Positions 25,258-34,165 of a stretch of DNA of 64,000 nt are shown here, piece after piece. A program made the translations under genes and the position numbers. Location: contig NZ_CP109965.1 in assembly GCF_026725475.1 (NCBI RefSeq), positions 2,604,001 through 2,668,000 on the forward strand, in the 5' to 3' direction. The stretch's first letter is position 1; each line of letters begins with the position of its first letter. Source of the stretch: Catenovulum adriaticum. GTDB lineage: Bacteria > Pseudomonadota > Gammaproteobacteria > Enterobacterales > Alteromonadaceae. The notes under the pieces are model-generated. The model was not told the DNA's origin and did not search any database. It saw nothing but the letters and a program-made list of their open reading frames with translations.

Positions 25258-26022
25258 TTATTCCGCAGCCGAAATTGGCAGGGTCAATAAGTCTGGGGCA
25301 AGTTGCTTACGCGCTATACGTAAACCTTTAGTAATAGATGTTCTGTATTCAGGTGATAACGCAACAAAATCGTTTTGATTGGTATCCCAAGCGCCGCTCA
25401 ATTTACCGTCACGCGTTTGATAAATTAACGCAACTCGGCCTACACGTAAAAAATCAACATCTCGCTCTGCACCATCAACATTTAATGTGCCTGTGTAAGC
25501 TTCAATTGTTTTGCCGTAATCTACTTCAACTTGGTAAGCTTCAAGTACTCGACGAAATTTTTCAGATGGCGCAATATCAGCTCGGTCCATCATGTTTTTT
25601 AAATCAGCAATACGCTTTTCACGCTCTGCCGGTAAAAATGGCACATCTAAATTTACAAACTGCTCTAATCCGTCAATCATACGTATCATTAAAGGGGTCA
25701 CTTGGCGTTCAACCACTGACACTTTGTCAATTGATTCGTTAATATCTGACATTTCAGATTCTTGATTAGCAATTTGCTTATCAAGCTGCTTGTTGTAAAT
25801 TAATAAACCGTCAATTTCTTTATTGATGGTTTTAAATTGTTGTAATCTCGTTTGAATATCGTCGCTAATTTTGTCGATTTTCTGTTGAGACTGTTCAGCA
25901 GACTGGTTAATTTCTTTGCCTGCTTGAATAGCAGGATCTAAGCTCTCGGTCTGTGCAAACGCAGATACTGATAAAACAGTTGAAGCGACAACAGACATTT
26001 TAAATAATCGAGAAAGGCTCAT
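25258..26022 (-). CDS. DUF3450 periplasmic coiled-coil protein
   Basis: 254 residues with a signal peptide ending near SAFA, a coiled coil (about 35-110) and a conserved C-terminal domain (VDFLRVGRVALIYQTRDG, then WDTNQNDFVAL). DUF3450 proteins are encoded at the head of ExbB-ExbD-TonB operons and probably assist that motor; biochemistry is not established. First gene of the six-gene unit and preceded by tandem PhoB boxes. Confidence 0.9.
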   Translation of the reverse strand: MSLSRLFKMSVVASTVLSVSAFAQTESLDPAIQAGKEINQSAEQSQQKIDKISDDIQTRLQQFKTINKEIDGLLIYNKQLDKQIANQESEMSDINESIDKVSVVERQVTPLMIRMIDGLEQFVNLDVPFLPAEREKRIADLKNMMDRADIAPSEKFRRVLEAYQVEVDYGKTIEAYTGTLNVDGAERDVDFLRVGRVALIYQTRDGKLSGAWDTNQNDFVALSPEYRTSITKGLRIARKQLAPDLLTLPISAAE

Positions 26023-26082
26023 AAGGTAAGCTTCCTGTTAATTGATACCATTAAAAGATTGAAAGCACTATATGTCGTTTAT

Positions 26083-26122
26083 ATGACACTAAAATTAACC
26101 AAAGATGACAGGAATGTGACAA
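26083..26122 (-). promoter_or_regulatory. Tandem PhoB boxes upstream of DUF3450-TonB operon
   Basis: Read on the minus strand, four 7-mers lie at exact 11-bp spacing: TTGTCAC, CTGTCAT, GGTTAAT, GTGTCAT (starting, on the plus strand, at 26116, 26105, 26094, 26083). The Pho box is two CTGTCAT-like repeats separated by 4 bp, so this is one strong box plus a second. A further weak unit sits at 26072-26078. It lies 60-100 bp before the DUF3450 start, where PhoB would activate. Confidence 0.7.
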
Positions 26123-26299
26123 TCGAAAATCAGCTGAAAAAACGCTTTAATTACAGCGCTCTCGCCGTCGTTGGAAAGCGCTCAGTTAGAACAACCTTTG
26201 CACTCGAAAAATAAACAGCCGCTAGTCCCTTAACTAAATAAGCAAAGCTATCCATTTAGCAAAACGCTGCGGGTATAGCTTTGATAGGTGGAGAAAATA

Positions 26300-26325
26300 A
26301 AAAAAGCAGCCGAAGCTGCTTTTTT
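26300..26325. terminator. Bidirectional Rho-independent terminator after TonB receptor
   Basis: AAAAAAGCAGC and GCTGCTTTTTT pair perfectly (11 bp) around CGAA, with T-runs on both strands. It ends the receptor transcript 18 bp past its stop codon. Confidence 0.85.
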
Positions 26326-26342
26326 AAACAAGTAGATCGTAA

Positions 26343-29033
26343 TTAGAAATCATAACGATATGATATGCTTGCGCCAACGCCTCTATCTCGACCACGTACG
26401 ACAATATCAGATTGCGTTACTTCTTGGTCTTCTCCTAACAAGTTCTGTAATTTAAATTTAATCGTAGAACTGAAATCAGGATAGTATGTATAAACCATGT
26501 CGATAGAGTGGAAAGGTTGCTCATAAGCATCAGCACGTAAGCCGATACCCGATGCAATAATTCGCTCGCCAAACACATTATATACAAACGAGGCACTATG
26601 TTCGCCATTAGCAGAATCATAACCTAGTTGTAAATTAATCACGTAAGGTGAATGGCCTGTCATTCGTTTAGTCGCATTCGTTAAACTACCTGCATTTTCA
26701 GCTGCAATAGTCACTTCCGAATCACTTAACGTAACGTTACCAGTGGTAAATAAACCATTTGAAATACTGCCTAAATCAAATAACCATTCAGCTTCAACAC
26801 CGTATAATTCACCTGAGTCACCATTAGTAAACGTAGCGCTATACGCTGCATCACCAACACGAAGAACTGACTCAATGGGCTGGCTAATATCTTTATAGAA
26901 AGCCGATATTGCTAAGTTATCCCCATTATCGAAATATAATTCGTATCTAGCATCGTAGTTTTTCAAGGTACTAGATACAAGCGATACGTTACCACGAGTT
27001 AGGATATCAGTTAGTGGATTACTATAAGTAACAGGTACAACTTCACGTAGATCAGGGCGAACAACCGTTTCACCGTAACCAAAGCGTAACTGGTAGTCAT
27101 CACTAATGTAAGTCAAACTCAATGCAGGATAAACGTCATCTTCATTGATGGTTCTGTCGAATACTTTATCTTCATTAAATAGGTTATCAATCGCACTCTC
27201 AGAAAGATTAGAACTGGTAAATTCTAAAGCAACCTGTTTAAAAGATTCATAACGAAGACCACCACTAACACGCCAAGCTGAATTTAAAAACACATCAAAT
27301 GACCCATAACCAGCTTCAATTTTTTGAGCTGCCATATAATCATCTGCTTGTTCAAGATCCGGCTCGTTAAAGGCCAAAAGAATATTATTTTGGTCAATGA
27401 AGTCGTCGGTTAAATAATTTGTGATACCTAAGCTATCGCTATAATATTCACTAATATTTTGCGTGTCTTCGGTTTTTTCATTAACCGTAATTGGATTACC
27501 TGGGTTATTTACGAAGAAGCTTGAGGTCGTGTAATAACGAGCTCTATCAATAAAGTCCCAACCACCTTTTAATTCAATTTCGTAACCACCAATTGTTAGC
27601 GGTAAATTAACATTACCACCCCAAGATTTCATAAAATCATCCATTTCGATGAATTCATAATTTACTTGGCCATTACCACCGCTCACTTCAGAACTTGAAT
27701 AATGGTTAGCTCCGTCATCATGTCTAAAGTTATCAGCATAATTGTAAGTAGCTTTTAATGGGATATCGGTAGTTGCCTGTGACTCGGTATATTGCCAATC
27801 AACGCCAACGCCCCAGTAATCAAGAAAAGTATGCTGCCCACGGAATTGGTCAACTTCTAATGAACGCTCTTCAAATTGAAAAGTATGAGATCTATCTGCA
27901 TCCCCTTCAGGAATAGTTGCGTTACCTTCTTGCTTTTCGGTAACACCGATTGCCGATTCGTCTTCATTATCTTCGATATTGATGTAAGTATAACTAACGT
28001 TATGAGAACCTAATCTATAACCCAAAGTTAAAAGACCATTTAAACGTTCGTTTTCAGTTGTCACTCGTTTATTACTACGAGTTTCATGACAAGCACGTCC
28101 GACTTCTTCAAGGGTACTATAATCAATTGTACAGTCTTCAGGAATTTCTGGCTCTGGTTTAATAACCGCATCAACCCCTTGACTATATTGCCATTTATTA
28201 TCGTACGATACGGTTGCTAAAACCCCAATTGAACCACCAAAAAGGTCTTCGTCAAATGTGTTACCAATATGTGCTTGGAAAGAATAATCTGGGTCGAGCG
28301 ATTCTTGCTCTAACGTCATATCACGCGGAAACAACTTAAGTAAGTTTTTATTAACAACTCTAGCTTCATCCGTTGATATTTGATCTTTTGAAGTAATACC
28401 ACGTAATGAAAAATCGCCATCGTATTGCACAATTGCATTTTTAACGGCTTGGTTTAACCCGTTTTCATTTCTGTCGTATGTATAACCATCTGTGTTATTT
28501 GAATTATAACCTGCACCTAACTGAATACCTGCGGTAAATTCAGAAGGTGTCGATTTAGTTCGAATATCAACACTACCACCGCCAAACGCTGCTGGCATAT
28601 CTGGTGAAAAAGCTTTTTGTACCGATAAACTTTCAATTACACTGGTCGGAAATATATCCATTGGAATAACGTTACGCGTTAAATCCGGGCTGGGAATAGC
28701 CGCACCATTTAAGCGAGCACTTGAATATCGCTCACCCAAACCACGTACATAAATAAATTTACCATCAACTAACGTTAAACCCGTTACTCGTCTTAATGCT
28801 GAAGCTGCGTCACTATCACCGGTTCTAGCGATTTGCTCTGAGCCTAATATGTCGGCCACAAAAGCTTGGTTTTTACGCTCTTCAATCACCGCTGCAGCTG
28901 TACCTTGCAAACGACTTGCAGTAGCAACAACTTCTTCGATTGCAGCATCTTCTTGCTGTGAATAAGCGACGCCAGAGCAAAGACTTAGAGCTACAGCTAA
29001 CGAAATTTTATTCGCTCTATATTGAGTTTTCAT
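26343..29033 (-). CDS. TonB-dependent outer-membrane receptor, phosphate-regulated locus
   Basis: 896 residues: signal peptide (to about residue 25, SGVAYSQ), a TonB box-like EEVVATA, a plug domain (SALRRVTGLTLVDGKFIYVRGL, then RSTKSTP-like end) and a long beta-barrel finishing with the terminal aromatic YRYDF. Such barrels import substrates too large for porins using TonB energy. The neighbouring lipoprotein gene and PhoB boxes suggest a phosphorus-containing ligand, but the sequence does not identify it. It lies 70 bp downstream of the lipoprotein gene, across an internal terminator. Confidence 0.93.
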   Translation of the reverse strand: MKTQYRANKISLAVALSLCSGVAYSQQEDAAIEEVVATASRLQGTAAAVIEERKNQAFVADILGSEQIARTGDSDAASALRRVTGLTLVDGKFIYVRGLGERYSSARLNGAAIPSPDLTRNVIPMDIFPTSVIESLSVQKAFSPDMPAAFGGGSVDIRTKSTPSEFTAGIQLGAGYNSNNTDGYTYDRNENGLNQAVKNAIVQYDGDFSLRGITSKDQISTDEARVVNKNLLKLFPRDMTLEQESLDPDYSFQAHIGNTFDEDLFGGSIGVLATVSYDNKWQYSQGVDAVIKPEPEIPEDCTIDYSTLEEVGRACHETRSNKRVTTENERLNGLLTLGYRLGSHNVSYTYINIEDNEDESAIGVTEKQEGNATIPEGDADRSHTFQFEERSLEVDQFRGQHTFLDYWGVGVDWQYTESQATTDIPLKATYNYADNFRHDDGANHYSSSEVSGGNGQVNYEFIEMDDFMKSWGGNVNLPLTIGGYEIELKGGWDFIDRARYYTTSSFFVNNPGNPITVNEKTEDTQNISEYYSDSLGITNYLTDDFIDQNNILLAFNEPDLEQADDYMAAQKIEAGYGSFDVFLNSAWRVSGGLRYESFKQVALEFTSSNLSESAIDNLFNEDKVFDRTINEDDVYPALSLTYISDDYQLRFGYGETVVRPDLREVVPVTYSNPLTDILTRGNVSLVSSTLKNYDARYELYFDNGDNLAISAFYKDISQPIESVLRVGDAAYSATFTNGDSGELYGVEAEWLFDLGSISNGLFTTGNVTLSDSEVTIAAENAGSLTNATKRMTGHSPYVINLQLGYDSANGEHSASFVYNVFGERIIASGIGLRADAYEQPFHSIDMVYTYYPDFSSTIKFKLQNLLGEDQEVTQSDIVVRGRDRGVGASISYRYDF

Positions 29034-29054
29034 TGCTTAATCCTATTGCCAATA

Positions 29055-29082
29055 CAAAAAAAGGCGTAACTGGTGTACGCCT
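29055..29082 (-). terminator. Intercistronic terminator/attenuator between lipoprotein and receptor genes
   Basis: AGGCGTA (29062-29068) pairs with TACGCCT (29076-29082); on the minus strand the stem runs directly into seven T. No separate promoter for the receptor is obvious, so partial read-through would set a lower receptor level than lipoprotein level. Confidence 0.7.
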
Positions 29083-29103
29083 AATTAATAGATAAGTAAT
29101 TAA

Positions 29104-30717
29104 TTACTCGTCATTTGCATTGGTATAAGCGTCATTTAACCAGTTATACCAATCTGAACTTGTATCAGTCGTCGAAATAGCACCAATGAAGTCAGTTGTT
29201 TCAAAGAAAGTATCTACAGTTGACATATCAGTCGCTGTTACCGTTACGTCTGAATCAGCGTTTGGTAAAGTTGCGAAACCGTTATCAGCAAGAATGGTTG
29301 CGCCAGCATTAAGCAATTCGTTTTTGTCGCCGTTTTTAAACCATTCTTCTACAGTAATAGTTGATGTACCGTCTGTACCAGTTACTGTTTCTGAACCTGT
29401 TGCAGCTAGCTGAGCACAAGCCGCTACTGAAGATTCTAAGCTAACTTGTTGTGCAATCATTTCATCAACAGCTTCTTCTGGTTTATAGTCGATACAGTAA
29501 GTTTGAGTTGCTGCGTCTTTAATCAAAATAGTGTTGTACCAGCTAGCTTGAATGAAATCGTCTAATTTAATTGCGATTGAAGCAGCACCATCACGCGCTG
29601 ATTCTTCATCTGTTGTAACAACGGTTACGTTAGCAATGTTAGGGCTAGACGGATCTACACTAGTACCTTTAACTTTAATACCATCAGATTCAAAACCACC
29701 GTTACCCATGTTGATAGTCTCGCCAGCAGCATTTTTTACTGTGCCGTGTTTAATATATACAAACTGTGCATTACCCTGCCAGCCTGCATCGATATCCATG
29801 CTATCGTCTTGAGTATCAGTAATTGCGATATACTTAAGGTTTACGGCACCACCAAATAATTCAATACCGTCGTCGTAACCCGCGTAAATGTCAATATATT
29901 CAATAGTTGTACTTGAACCAACAGCACCTAATGTTAGTGAGTTAAGGTCGTTACCTTCCTCTGCACCTGCTGGTAAACCACCTGCATAATGAATTTTAGC
30001 AAATTTCAATGTACCGCTATCATCATTATTGTCATTACCGCCGTAATAAGTAACAGCACCTTCAGTATTTGCGCTACAGGTGTTAGCTGTGCGTTCAGCA
30101 TCAGTACATTGGTCGGTGATGCCTAAACCGTTAATCATGATTCCGCCCCAGTCCTGTGGTTCTGGGTCTTGAACGCTTAAGCTAGAAATTGCATTAGCTG
30201 ACGTAAAAGTGATTGGATTTGCGTATGTACCAGCAGCTTCGATATTTGCGCCACGGTTAATTTGAACACGTGATGAAGCGTTATCAAAAACAAGTGTTGT
30301 GCCAGCTTCAATTGTTAAGGTTGGGCCATCTACATCTACAGTACAAGTACCTTGAGTTAAATCACAATCTTGACCAATAACTAGTGAGCTTTGGAAATAA
30401 TGAACACCATCGTTAGCTAATTTTTCTAATGTGATATCAGCCATAATTGGAGAAGCAGCGCTTACGAAGTCACCATCGTACACACAGTTATTACCTTCAG
30501 CTTCACCTTCAACTGTTACACCGTCAGCTTCGTATGACGCACACTCAAAGCTACCTGAGCCACCAGTATTTGTATTTGATGAATTGTTAGAGTTATTAGT
30601 ACTGTTATCAACACTGTTGTCGACAGAAGTTGGGGTAATATTAATATCACCACCACAACCGGCTAAAGTTAAAGATGCTGCAATTGCTGTTAAAGAAAAT
30701 AATTGTTTTAATTTCAT
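29104..30717 (-). CDS. Secreted beta-helix-like lipoprotein, PhoB-controlled
   Basis: 537 residues from the ATG at 30717 (the longer frame needs a GTG). A lipoprotein signal ends in LAGC (Cys21), then an Asn/Ser/Gly linker. The body has parallel beta-helix-like repeats (TIEAGTTLVFDN, then SDGIKVKGTS, IEYIDIYAGYDDGIELFGG) and repeated Cys pairs. Similar lipoproteins lie beside TonB receptors in Alteromonadales. It probably binds or processes the ligand on the cell surface; the exact role is unknown. First gene of the receptor transcript, with tandem PhoB boxes 65-105 bp upstream. Confidence 0.82.
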   Translation of the reverse strand: MKLKQLFSLTAIAASLTLAGCGGDINITPTSVDNSVDNSTNNSNNSSNTNTGGSGSFECASYEADGVTVEGEAEGNNCVYDGDFVSAASPIMADITLEKLANDGVHYFQSSLVIGQDCDLTQGTCTVDVDGPTLTIEAGTTLVFDNASSRVQINRGANIEAAGTYANPITFTSANAISSLSVQDPEPQDWGGIMINGLGITDQCTDAERTANTCSANTEGAVTYYGGNDNNDDSGTLKFAKIHYAGGLPAGAEEGNDLNSLTLGAVGSSTTIEYIDIYAGYDDGIELFGGAVNLKYIAITDTQDDSMDIDAGWQGNAQFVYIKHGTVKNAAGETINMGNGGFESDGIKVKGTSVDPSSPNIANVTVVTTDEESARDGAASIAIKLDDFIQASWYNTILIKDAATQTYCIDYKPEEAVDEMIAQQVSLESSVAACAQLAATGSETVTGTDGTSTITVEEWFKNGDKNELLNAGATILADNGFATLPNADSDVTVTATDMSTVDTFFETTDFIGAISTTDTSSDWYNWLNDAYTNANDE

Positions 30718-30781
30718 TGTTATCACCGTTTGTTAAAATAAGAATGTTTTTAATAATTACGGCGAAGATTACGCATCAAAA

Positions 30782-30821
30782 ATGACAACTAGATTCCAGA
30801 AAAATGACAGTTAGATGACAA
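30782..30821 (-). promoter_or_regulatory. Tandem PhoB boxes upstream of lipoprotein gene
   Basis: On the minus strand: TTGTCAT, CTGTCAT, CTGGAAT and TTGTCAT at exact 11-bp spacing (plus-strand starts 30815, 30804, 30793, 30782). The first two form a near-consensus Pho box (CTGTCAT-N4-CTGTCAT). The rest of the gap 30727-31092 shows nothing else clear beyond the divergent Zur promoter region. Confidence 0.75.
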
Positions 30822-31092
30822 AACCCAATTGAAACTTAGCTAAAAATCGTAACGAGAGCTTGCCAAAAAATAATTTTTAACTTAAAAATCAAAAAGATAA
30901 AAACTATAGAACCATCTTAGCATCAAAACCCAAAGTAACTGTTTTTTAGTTTAAACCTATGCATAAAACACTTTATGACAATTGAACTTTACTCAGTTTG
31001 CTTTATGCTATTAAGCAATAGCCTAACTTGTAGCTATTAAGTAAATTCGAGTACAATTACTATATGGTATTTAATTTAGATGGCATTCAAAG

Positions 31093-31530
31093 ATGAGTGA
31101 TTCACTGTTATTAGAGCAAGCAAGAATGCTTTGTCAGGACAAAGGCGTTCGATTTACCACAGTCAGAGAGCAAGTATTTAGTTTACTTGCAGATTCAAAT
31201 GGCTCTATGGGTGCTTACGACTTATTAACCCAATTACAAAAAACCGATGCTAAAGCCAAACCGCCAACCATTTATCGGGCGTTGGATTTTTTATTAGAGC
31301 ATGGGTTTGTTCATAAGGTAGAATCACAAAACGCCTATGTTTTGTGTAATCATTTTGCTGAGCATCATAAAGCGCAATTATTAATTTGTGATAGCTGTGG
31401 TGATGTGCAAGAAATGAATAGCAGTGCGATTAGCAAAGCGTTATTAACGGCCGCAAAGCAGCGTGATTTTAAAATTGTAGAACCTACAATTGAGGCTCAC
31501 GGATTATGCAAAAAATGCCAGCAAAATTAA
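31093..31530 (+). CDS. zur: Zur/Fur-family metal-responsive repressor
   Basis: 145 residues. A winged helix (about 20-80, KPPTIYRALDFLLEHGFVHKV) and the C-terminal metal domain with two CxxC pairs (C99/C102 and C139/C142) forming the structural zinc site, plus HHKAQLL. The KPPTIYRALDFL form and short acidic C-terminus match Zur better than Fur. Its targets are not in view. Divergent from the PhoB-controlled lipoprotein gene, but there is no evidence that it regulates it. Confidence 0.85.
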   Translation: MSDSLLLEQARMLCQDKGVRFTTVREQVFSLLADSNGSMGAYDLLTQLQKTDAKAKPPTIYRALDFLLEHGFVHKVESQNAYVLCNHFAEHHKAQLLICDSCGDVQEMNSSAISKALLTAAKQRDFKIVEPTIEAHGLCKKCQQN

Positions 31531-31536
31531 AATTTT

Positions 31537-31571
31537 AAGATTCAAAAAGTAAACCTTACCTTTTGAATCTT
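31537..31571 (+). terminator. Terminator after zur
   Basis: A 16-bp stem (31537-31552 with 31556-31571, one mismatch) with a three-base loop, followed by T-rich sequence. It lies just after the zur stop and before the convergent CYTH-CHAD gene. Confidence 0.7.
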
Positions 31572-31614
31572 AATTTTTAAATCTTAACTTTAAAATCTAA
31601 AGAAAACCTAAAAC

Positions 31615-33147
31615 TTACCAATATGGGGTCATTTTGAAAGCGGATTTTCGGGATTGCTCCAACACATTTACTAAGCTTTTCACTTTATTTTCGCTCCAAA
31701 CCTTTAAATCTTGACCATTATCCCCTTGATAATTTGTCAGGTTTTCATCAAATAAAGCTAATGTTTTAAGCTCAAATATCCCTTCTAATATATCTAGCCA
31801 AGGCGCTCTAAAGTCAGATCTGTCTTCACTATCAAATAAGTCACCTAGACTCGCCCCCGACAATAATCCTCTGGCAATATATTTCTCAAAATATATATAA
31901 TCCTGCGCATCAAAATCTTGTTTAGCGGGCATCATATTTTTTAATTTTTCCCAATCTTGCTGGTTAAGCTTAGCAGCAATAACCCCTACGTTTTGGGTAA
32001 TTTTGGGTTCATCTATTTCAGAGTAACAACGCCAACCTCGCTCAACTAACCAGCGCATTAGCTTTAAAATCAGTTGGCTATATTCTTTGCTATAAAATAA
32101 CTTAAGTACGTCGGATTCTTTCTGCAAACCTTTACGGCTCGCCTCAAGGTAACTAATTAGCTGTTCATCTTCAGCTATTTTTTTACGGTAATTACCTTTT
32201 TTGGAAGTTAACTGCTTAATATGCACAGCTTCATCTAACCAACTAAACTCACGGATTAACCATTTAATTTCTTGCCAAATTTGCGTAGCGGCTTTTTTAG
32301 GAATAAATTCGCGATACAGGTTAAGAGTATGGCGAACTAAATAAACGCCTTTTAGTACTTGCTGCAAGCTAGATAAACTTTGCGAGTGGCAATAAACTTC
32401 TTCGTGAAATTGCCAGTAAGCCAAACCATGCTCAATCGCGCGCTGAAAAGCTTGCTCAACTGTCATGTTTGAGTCTAATTCGCACATGCCAATTTCAGCT
32501 TGATTGCTCAATTCAGTGTTTAAAAATAGTCGATATCCGCGGGCCGCTTTACTATCGTTTGATAACCTAAGCGGTAATACTTCGGTTAGTAAGTCTGCTA
32601 ATTCAAATAGCTGGCGCATATCGCCATCAACTAATTCAAGTTCAATTTCTCGAATGTCTAATGATTTATCTTCTGAGCTAACCTCGCCTGAGTCACATAC
32701 CACTTCAATTACGCTGCCTTGATAATCAACCAACCAAGTATGGCGGGTAAAGTGAGTTGTAAATAAAGGCGTTAAACTCGATTGCAAATCATTAAGCAGG
32801 TTAATATCTGGCCATACTTGATCAGGGAATAAGCTTAAATCTGGTTTATTATTTTGCTCAATATCTACATTATATTCAGGTCGCTTATGCAAACCGCCTA
32901 CCACTCGTCCCGCCGTTTTTAGTGTTTGTTCAGACGCGCCATCGCGCGTACGAATACGTAAACCAAAATCGTAAGATCTAAGTAATTGAGTTGGGGTATC
33001 AAAATAGGTATTAATGAGTTTTTTACAGTTATAACCATCTGTTTTAATAAATGGCAATAATAATGTATCGAGTTGTTTTTTTACTTCAGTGCTTGTTACA
33101 CATGCTTCAGATGCAACGGCAAATTTAAGCTCTATCTCAGTATCCAT
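31615..33147 (-). CDS. CYTH-CHAD inorganic triphosphatase (YgiF-like)
   Basis: 510 residues from the ATG at 33147 (MDTEIELKF, the family's usual start with the ExExK motif); the longer frame needs a GTG. The N-terminal CYTH domain (about 1-200) has TYFDTP, LRIRTRDG and the acidic IREIELELV strand; the C-terminal CHAD domain is helical and His/Arg-rich. E. coli YgiF hydrolyses tripolyphosphate. Divergent from the SH3 protein gene, the same neighbourhood as ygiF-ygiM in E. coli. Confidence 0.9.
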   Translation of the reverse strand: MDTEIELKFAVASEACVTSTEVKKQLDTLLLPFIKTDGYNCKKLINTYFDTPTQLLRSYDFGLRIRTRDGASEQTLKTAGRVVGGLHKRPEYNVDIEQNNKPDLSLFPDQVWPDINLLNDLQSSLTPLFTTHFTRHTWLVDYQGSVIEVVCDSGEVSSEDKSLDIREIELELVDGDMRQLFELADLLTEVLPLRLSNDSKAARGYRLFLNTELSNQAEIGMCELDSNMTVEQAFQRAIEHGLAYWQFHEEVYCHSQSLSSLQQVLKGVYLVRHTLNLYREFIPKKAATQIWQEIKWLIREFSWLDEAVHIKQLTSKKGNYRKKIAEDEQLISYLEASRKGLQKESDVLKLFYSKEYSQLILKLMRWLVERGWRCYSEIDEPKITQNVGVIAAKLNQQDWEKLKNMMPAKQDFDAQDYIYFEKYIARGLLSGASLGDLFDSEDRSDFRAPWLDILEGIFELKTLALFDENLTNYQGDNGQDLKVWSENKVKSLVNVLEQSRKSAFKMTPYW

Positions 33148-33466
33148 ATAGGTGCGATTCACGCGCTAAAATTAGGTAAGAGATGAGAAAATACATGAGC
33201 CTATAAAATTGTTCAAGTGCTGTGCTTATTTTGACTCAATATAGCCCATATATTTTAGCTATATTGGCTAATTAACAAAGAAATATAGCTAAATGTGAAC
33301 AAATAACGCTTTAATGACTAGCAATCTAAAACAATACAGTTTTTAATAGGGTTATACTCAAATGACCTGAAGAATGCTCATTCAGCTTGTTTGAATATAT
33401 AATAATTCTTAAATTTTTCGCTAAAATACATTTATTTTAGTTTGTCACCCATATTTGGAGCATTCC

Positions 33467-34078
33467 ATGAAACGCCACATACTAGCCGCTATCTGCTTAA
33501 GTTTAGCCTCTAGCCATGTTTTTTCAGCGCAAGACGACGGCCAATACAATTATATTTCGGATCAGTTAACCGTTTTTGTTCATACTGGGCCCACCCGTAA
33601 TTACCGAATTACCGATACTGTTGTCGCAGGTAGCAAAATTACAATTTTAGAGCGCTCAGAAGATAATAGCTTTAGCAAAATACGATTTGATGACAACAAA
33701 ACAGGTTGGGTTGAAACACAATACATCCAGCAAGGTGAAAGCATTCAAAATCAGTTAAAAGAAGCAAAAGCCCGTTTAGAAAGCTTGCAAACTGAATTAA
33801 ACCAAAAACAAGATAATTTAAGTAATCAAGCCAGTGAAAAAGAAATGCTTGAGAGCCAATTAAAGCGTAATCAACAAACCACTCAAACATTACAACAAAA
33901 ATTAGAAAAAACGCAAAGCCAGTTAACGTCGCTGCAATTGAGTGAAACAGAAAGTTTAGAAAAAGCAAAAATGGATTGGTTAGTGAGAGGCGGTTTATTA
34001 TCGTTGGGCAGTTTAATTTTAGGTTATATTTTAGCCTTAATGCCAAAACGTAAAAAGCGTCAAAGCGAGTGGGCTTAA
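33467..34078 (+). CDS. SH3-domain periplasmic protein (YgiM-like, TIGR04211 type)
   Basis: 203 residues from the ATG at 33467, with GGAG at 33457-33460; the upstream TTG is rejected. Signal peptide (to about residue 21, SSHVFSAQ), an SH3b domain (about 25-85, VHTGPTRNYRI), a long Gln-rich coiled coil and a C-terminal transmembrane helix ending PKRKKRQ. It probably sits in the inner membrane facing the periplasm. The 319-bp gap before it holds three AATATAGC-type repeats (33238-33289) and no gene. Confidence 0.88.
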   Translation: MKRHILAAICLSLASSHVFSAQDDGQYNYISDQLTVFVHTGPTRNYRITDTVVAGSKITILERSEDNSFSKIRFDDNKTGWVETQYIQQGESIQNQLKEAKARLESLQTELNQKQDNLSNQASEKEMLESQLKRNQQTTQTLQQKLEKTQSQLTSLQLSETESLEKAKMDWLVRGGLLSLGSLILGYILALMPKRKKRQSEWA

Positions 34079-34114
34079 TCACAAGCAACCATATATTCTA
34101 AAGTTTATTAAAAT

Positions 34115-34144
34115 AAAAAAATGGCGCTAGAGCGCCATTTTTTT
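34115..34144. terminator. Bidirectional terminator between YgiM-like gene and ubiI-like gene
   Basis: AAAAAAATGGCGC pairs with GCGCCATTTTTTT around a four-base loop, with T-runs on both strands; it serves two convergent genes. Confidence 0.88.
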
Positions 34145-34165
34145 ATGAATCTTACCCAGCTTTAT

